In this document: piece by piece, positions 63,201 through 64,000 of the stretch
Position numbering within the stretch: the stretch's first letter is position 1
Layout of the letters: each line of letters begins with the position of its first letter
Assembly: GCF_000159695.1 (NCBI RefSeq)
Contig: NZ_CM000955.1
Coordinates: 1 to 64,000 of the forward strand
Direction: 5' to 3'
Source of the DNA: Finegoldia magna ATCC 53516
GTDB taxonomy: Bacteria > Bacillota > Clostridia > Tissierellales > Peptoniphilaceae
DNA length: 64,000 nt
Notes under the pieces: generated by a model
Database searches by the model: none
The model's input: the letters and a program-made list of their open reading frames with translations, nothing else
Told to the model about the DNA's origin: nothing
Translations under genes and position numbers: made by a program

Positions 63201-63953
63201 CTTAGTCTTACAGTCAAAGTCGATATCCAAGAAAGTGTTAAAAGTTGTGTGTCTACAGTGATCTGACCAGTAAGTGTCCAAAATCTTGATTTCTGTTTCG
63301 TTTGGATCACGGTCTTCTGATTTGAAATAATCTCTGATGCATTTCAAATCTTCGTCATTCATCGCCAATGAGTGATCGTCGACGAATTTTTGAAGCTCAT
63401 CATCCTTCATATCTCTGAAATTCGTATATGTTTCATTTTCCAAATTTTTTGGATTTTCTTGTTTCAAAGTTGTTGGAATTCCAAGCAAATTAACCTTGTG
63501 ACTGTCAACAGGATTTACCAAATATTTTTCGATTTTTTCCAAATCTTGTTTGTTAGCGCCTTCGATTTCATAAACTGTCGAAGTCTTACAGTCGACATCT
63601 TCATCCAAAATCAAACTCAATGTGTCAAGCACACCTTGTTTTCTTTGGTCGAATTGACCTGGCAAATATTCAACAGCGATTGCGTTTTTCATATCAGCTT
63701 GTAATTTCAACGCATCTTCTCCGTAGAACACATCATCTACAGATTTTTCGCTAAGGACAGTGTCGACAATTTTTCCCAAATTATCGTCGCTGATTTCCAA
63801 ATCGTATCTCTTGTAAATTACGAATTTATCCAAATCAATTCCAAGTAAGTTTTCAATTTGCTTTTTCTTTTCCTTAGATTCATAATCGTATTCGTCTTTT
63901 TTTCTGACATAAACTCTTTTAACCCTAGGACCAATATCAGTTCTGTGATACAT
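60261..63953 (-). CDS. purL: Phosphoribosylformylglycinamidine synthase, single-chain
   Basis: About 1,230 aa, the large fused PurL form that combines the synthetase with a C-terminal glutaminase. Seen: LDTYWSDHCRHTTF (N-terminal conserved His), MFKNETHNHPTEIEPFGGASTCLGG (substrate loop), GGRTGRDGIGGATGSSK, and DFGAGGVSVAIGELHDGVDI; the glutaminase has PGTNCEWDT, AIPGGFSLGDEPDGSAKF, IGICNGFQAL (nucleophile Cys) and the MPISHGEGRF His. It converts FGAR to FGAM with glutamine and ATP. GTG at 63968 lies inside AAGGTGG, so ATG 63953 is preferred. It is co-transcribed with purB. Confidence 0.95.
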   Translation of the reverse strand: MYHRTDIGPRVKRVYVRKKDEYDYESKEKKKQIENLLGIDLDKFVIYKRYDLEISDDNLGKIVDTVLSEKSVDDVFYGEDALKLQADMKNAIAVEYLPGQFDQRKQGVLDTLSLILDEDVDCKTSTVYEIEGANKQDLEKIEKYLVNPVDSHKVNLLGIPTTLKQENPKNLENETYTNFRDMKDDELQKFVDDHSLAMNDEDLKCIRDYFKSEDRDPNETEIKILDTYWSDHCRHTTFNTFLDIDFDCKTKLDEAIHNSFEEYLKVREELNIEKPINLMSFGTILSKYMRSKNEFDDLEISSEINACSVKIKVRVEVNGVDETRDYLLMFKNETHNHPTEIEPFGGASTCLGGAIRDPLSGRAFVYQAMRITGAGNPLTSLEDTMDGKLPQIKITQEAAKGYSSYGNQIGLATGFVDEIYHDGYVAKRLECGAVMAAAPIENVKRIEPEKGDIVILLGGRTGRDGIGGATGSSKSHKVTSIKTESAQVQKGNAPEERKIQRLFRIPELASLIKKCNDFGAGGVSVAIGELHDGVDIYLDRVPLKYKGLKPFEIAISESQERMACVIAKKDLEEFVKYADAENIETTVVADITDTNRMRMFYDEDLIADISYDFINTNGSDRNAEVEVVSEDVPEILTEKCSDANKFYDKVKMLNITSKRDLIEMFDSTIGRNTVINPMGGKLQLNPSQAMVAKIPTMDGVMKTVSMMSYGFDADLSVQSQYLGGYYAVVESISKLIALGSDKDLIRLTFQEYYEKMLDKKIWSKPLKALLGAFTVSKHFKAMPIGGKDSMSGNFEDIKVPPTMISFAVTHEDVDNIITNDLKGKGKIGLVRTPYEEDGTLNLEKLEENFDFITEQIRNRNIISAIALDKKGLLSNIFEQSVGNTGFNIKFDNLYNPMYGSFVVEYIDDDEKIEHIGDFADEIIVNDVKLDPEKLLEGYTTVLNKVFTPKEKIEYKPIENKKIEQRRMKSKKLTDTPHVVILAAPGTNCEWDTLNAFKENGADGEIVLFKNRNQEDILNSIDVLAEKIRKAQIFAIPGGFSLGDEPDGSAKFLANILRNEKISSAIDYLLNENDGLVIGICNGFQALVKTGLLPYGKVTSPQEDDPNLTFNTNRRHIATFVDTLCLTNNSPWTNGIDLNKTYRMPISHGEGRFVIKEDKLQELLDNEQVFSAYKISPNGSDYNIEGILSRDGKILGRMCHTERIADDLYKNIYDIDKQNIFRNAVEYFKEK

Positions 63954-64000
63954 GTTTTTAAAATCCACCTTTTCTATATCTTCATAACAAGCCTTAATAA

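Overview
The window looks like a chromosomal segment of a low-GC, Gram-positive anaerobic coccus, most likely Finegoldia magna or a very close relative. The evidence is the 5' part of a 16S rRNA gene at the left edge, several LPxTG (here LPKAG) wall-anchored proteins including a coiled-coil protein resembling the F. magna adhesion factor FAF, and an AT-rich gene set typical of Peptoniphilaceae. Species assignment is by recognition, not by a search.

Layout. 1-6.3 kb: a 16S rRNA gene read leftwards from two near-consensus promoters, a stand-alone DhaL-like protein, rsuA, a DUF1294 membrane protein, an aldehyde dehydrogenase, and a compact capsule-regulator-like operon (SH3 lipoprotein, CpsB-like, CpsC-like, CpsD-like) with no glycosyltransferases; the CpsB-like protein has lost most metal ligands. 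6.4-8.6 kb: a FlaR-type P-loop kinase, an IS256-family element with a hairpin over its transposase ribosome-binding site, and a run of RNA-like hairpins. 8.7-30.6 kb: a surface-protein island, all leftward: a 2,706-aa repeat-rich LPKAG adhesin, a second LPKAG adhesin broken by two one-base frameshifts, a 1,286-aa secreted relative with no anchor, an ORF-less group IIC intron sitting exactly after a terminator, and the FAF-like protein.

31-44.3 kb: mostly leftward housekeeping and stress genes (GNAT, TMEM164/YwaF-like protein, S51 peptidase, an ABC exporter with a long coiled-coil permease and divergent TetR regulator, flavin reductase, nitroreductase, cold-shock protein, NimA-like protein, AlkD). 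An IS3-family copy with a nonsense codon in OrfA has landed in the bidirectional terminator between tetR and the flavin reductase. Three tandem copies of a roughly 170-bp palindromic element lie at 33.4-34.1 kb and a relative lies at 57.9 kb.

44.3-58 kb: a lipid kinase; an AbiE-type toxin-antitoxin pair under a perfect 14-bp inverted-repeat operator; a cysteine hydrolase flanked by a 64-bp duplication of the abiEii 3' end; a cell-wall-binding-repeat pseudogene fragment; LemA/DUF3137; an AAC(6')-like acetyltransferase; an IS200-type element; and a six-gene transport cluster combining a NitT/TauT-type importer, a DUF4418 protein and a LolCDE/MacB-type ABC unit, with a divergent LysR regulator. 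58-64 kb: a VTT-domain membrane protein, then purB and purL.

The best candidates for something new are the mixed importer/exporter DUF4418 cluster with its CC motifs, the ORF-less group IIC intron, the metal-site-less CpsB in an orphan CpsBCD operon, and the family of large palindromic intergenic elements.
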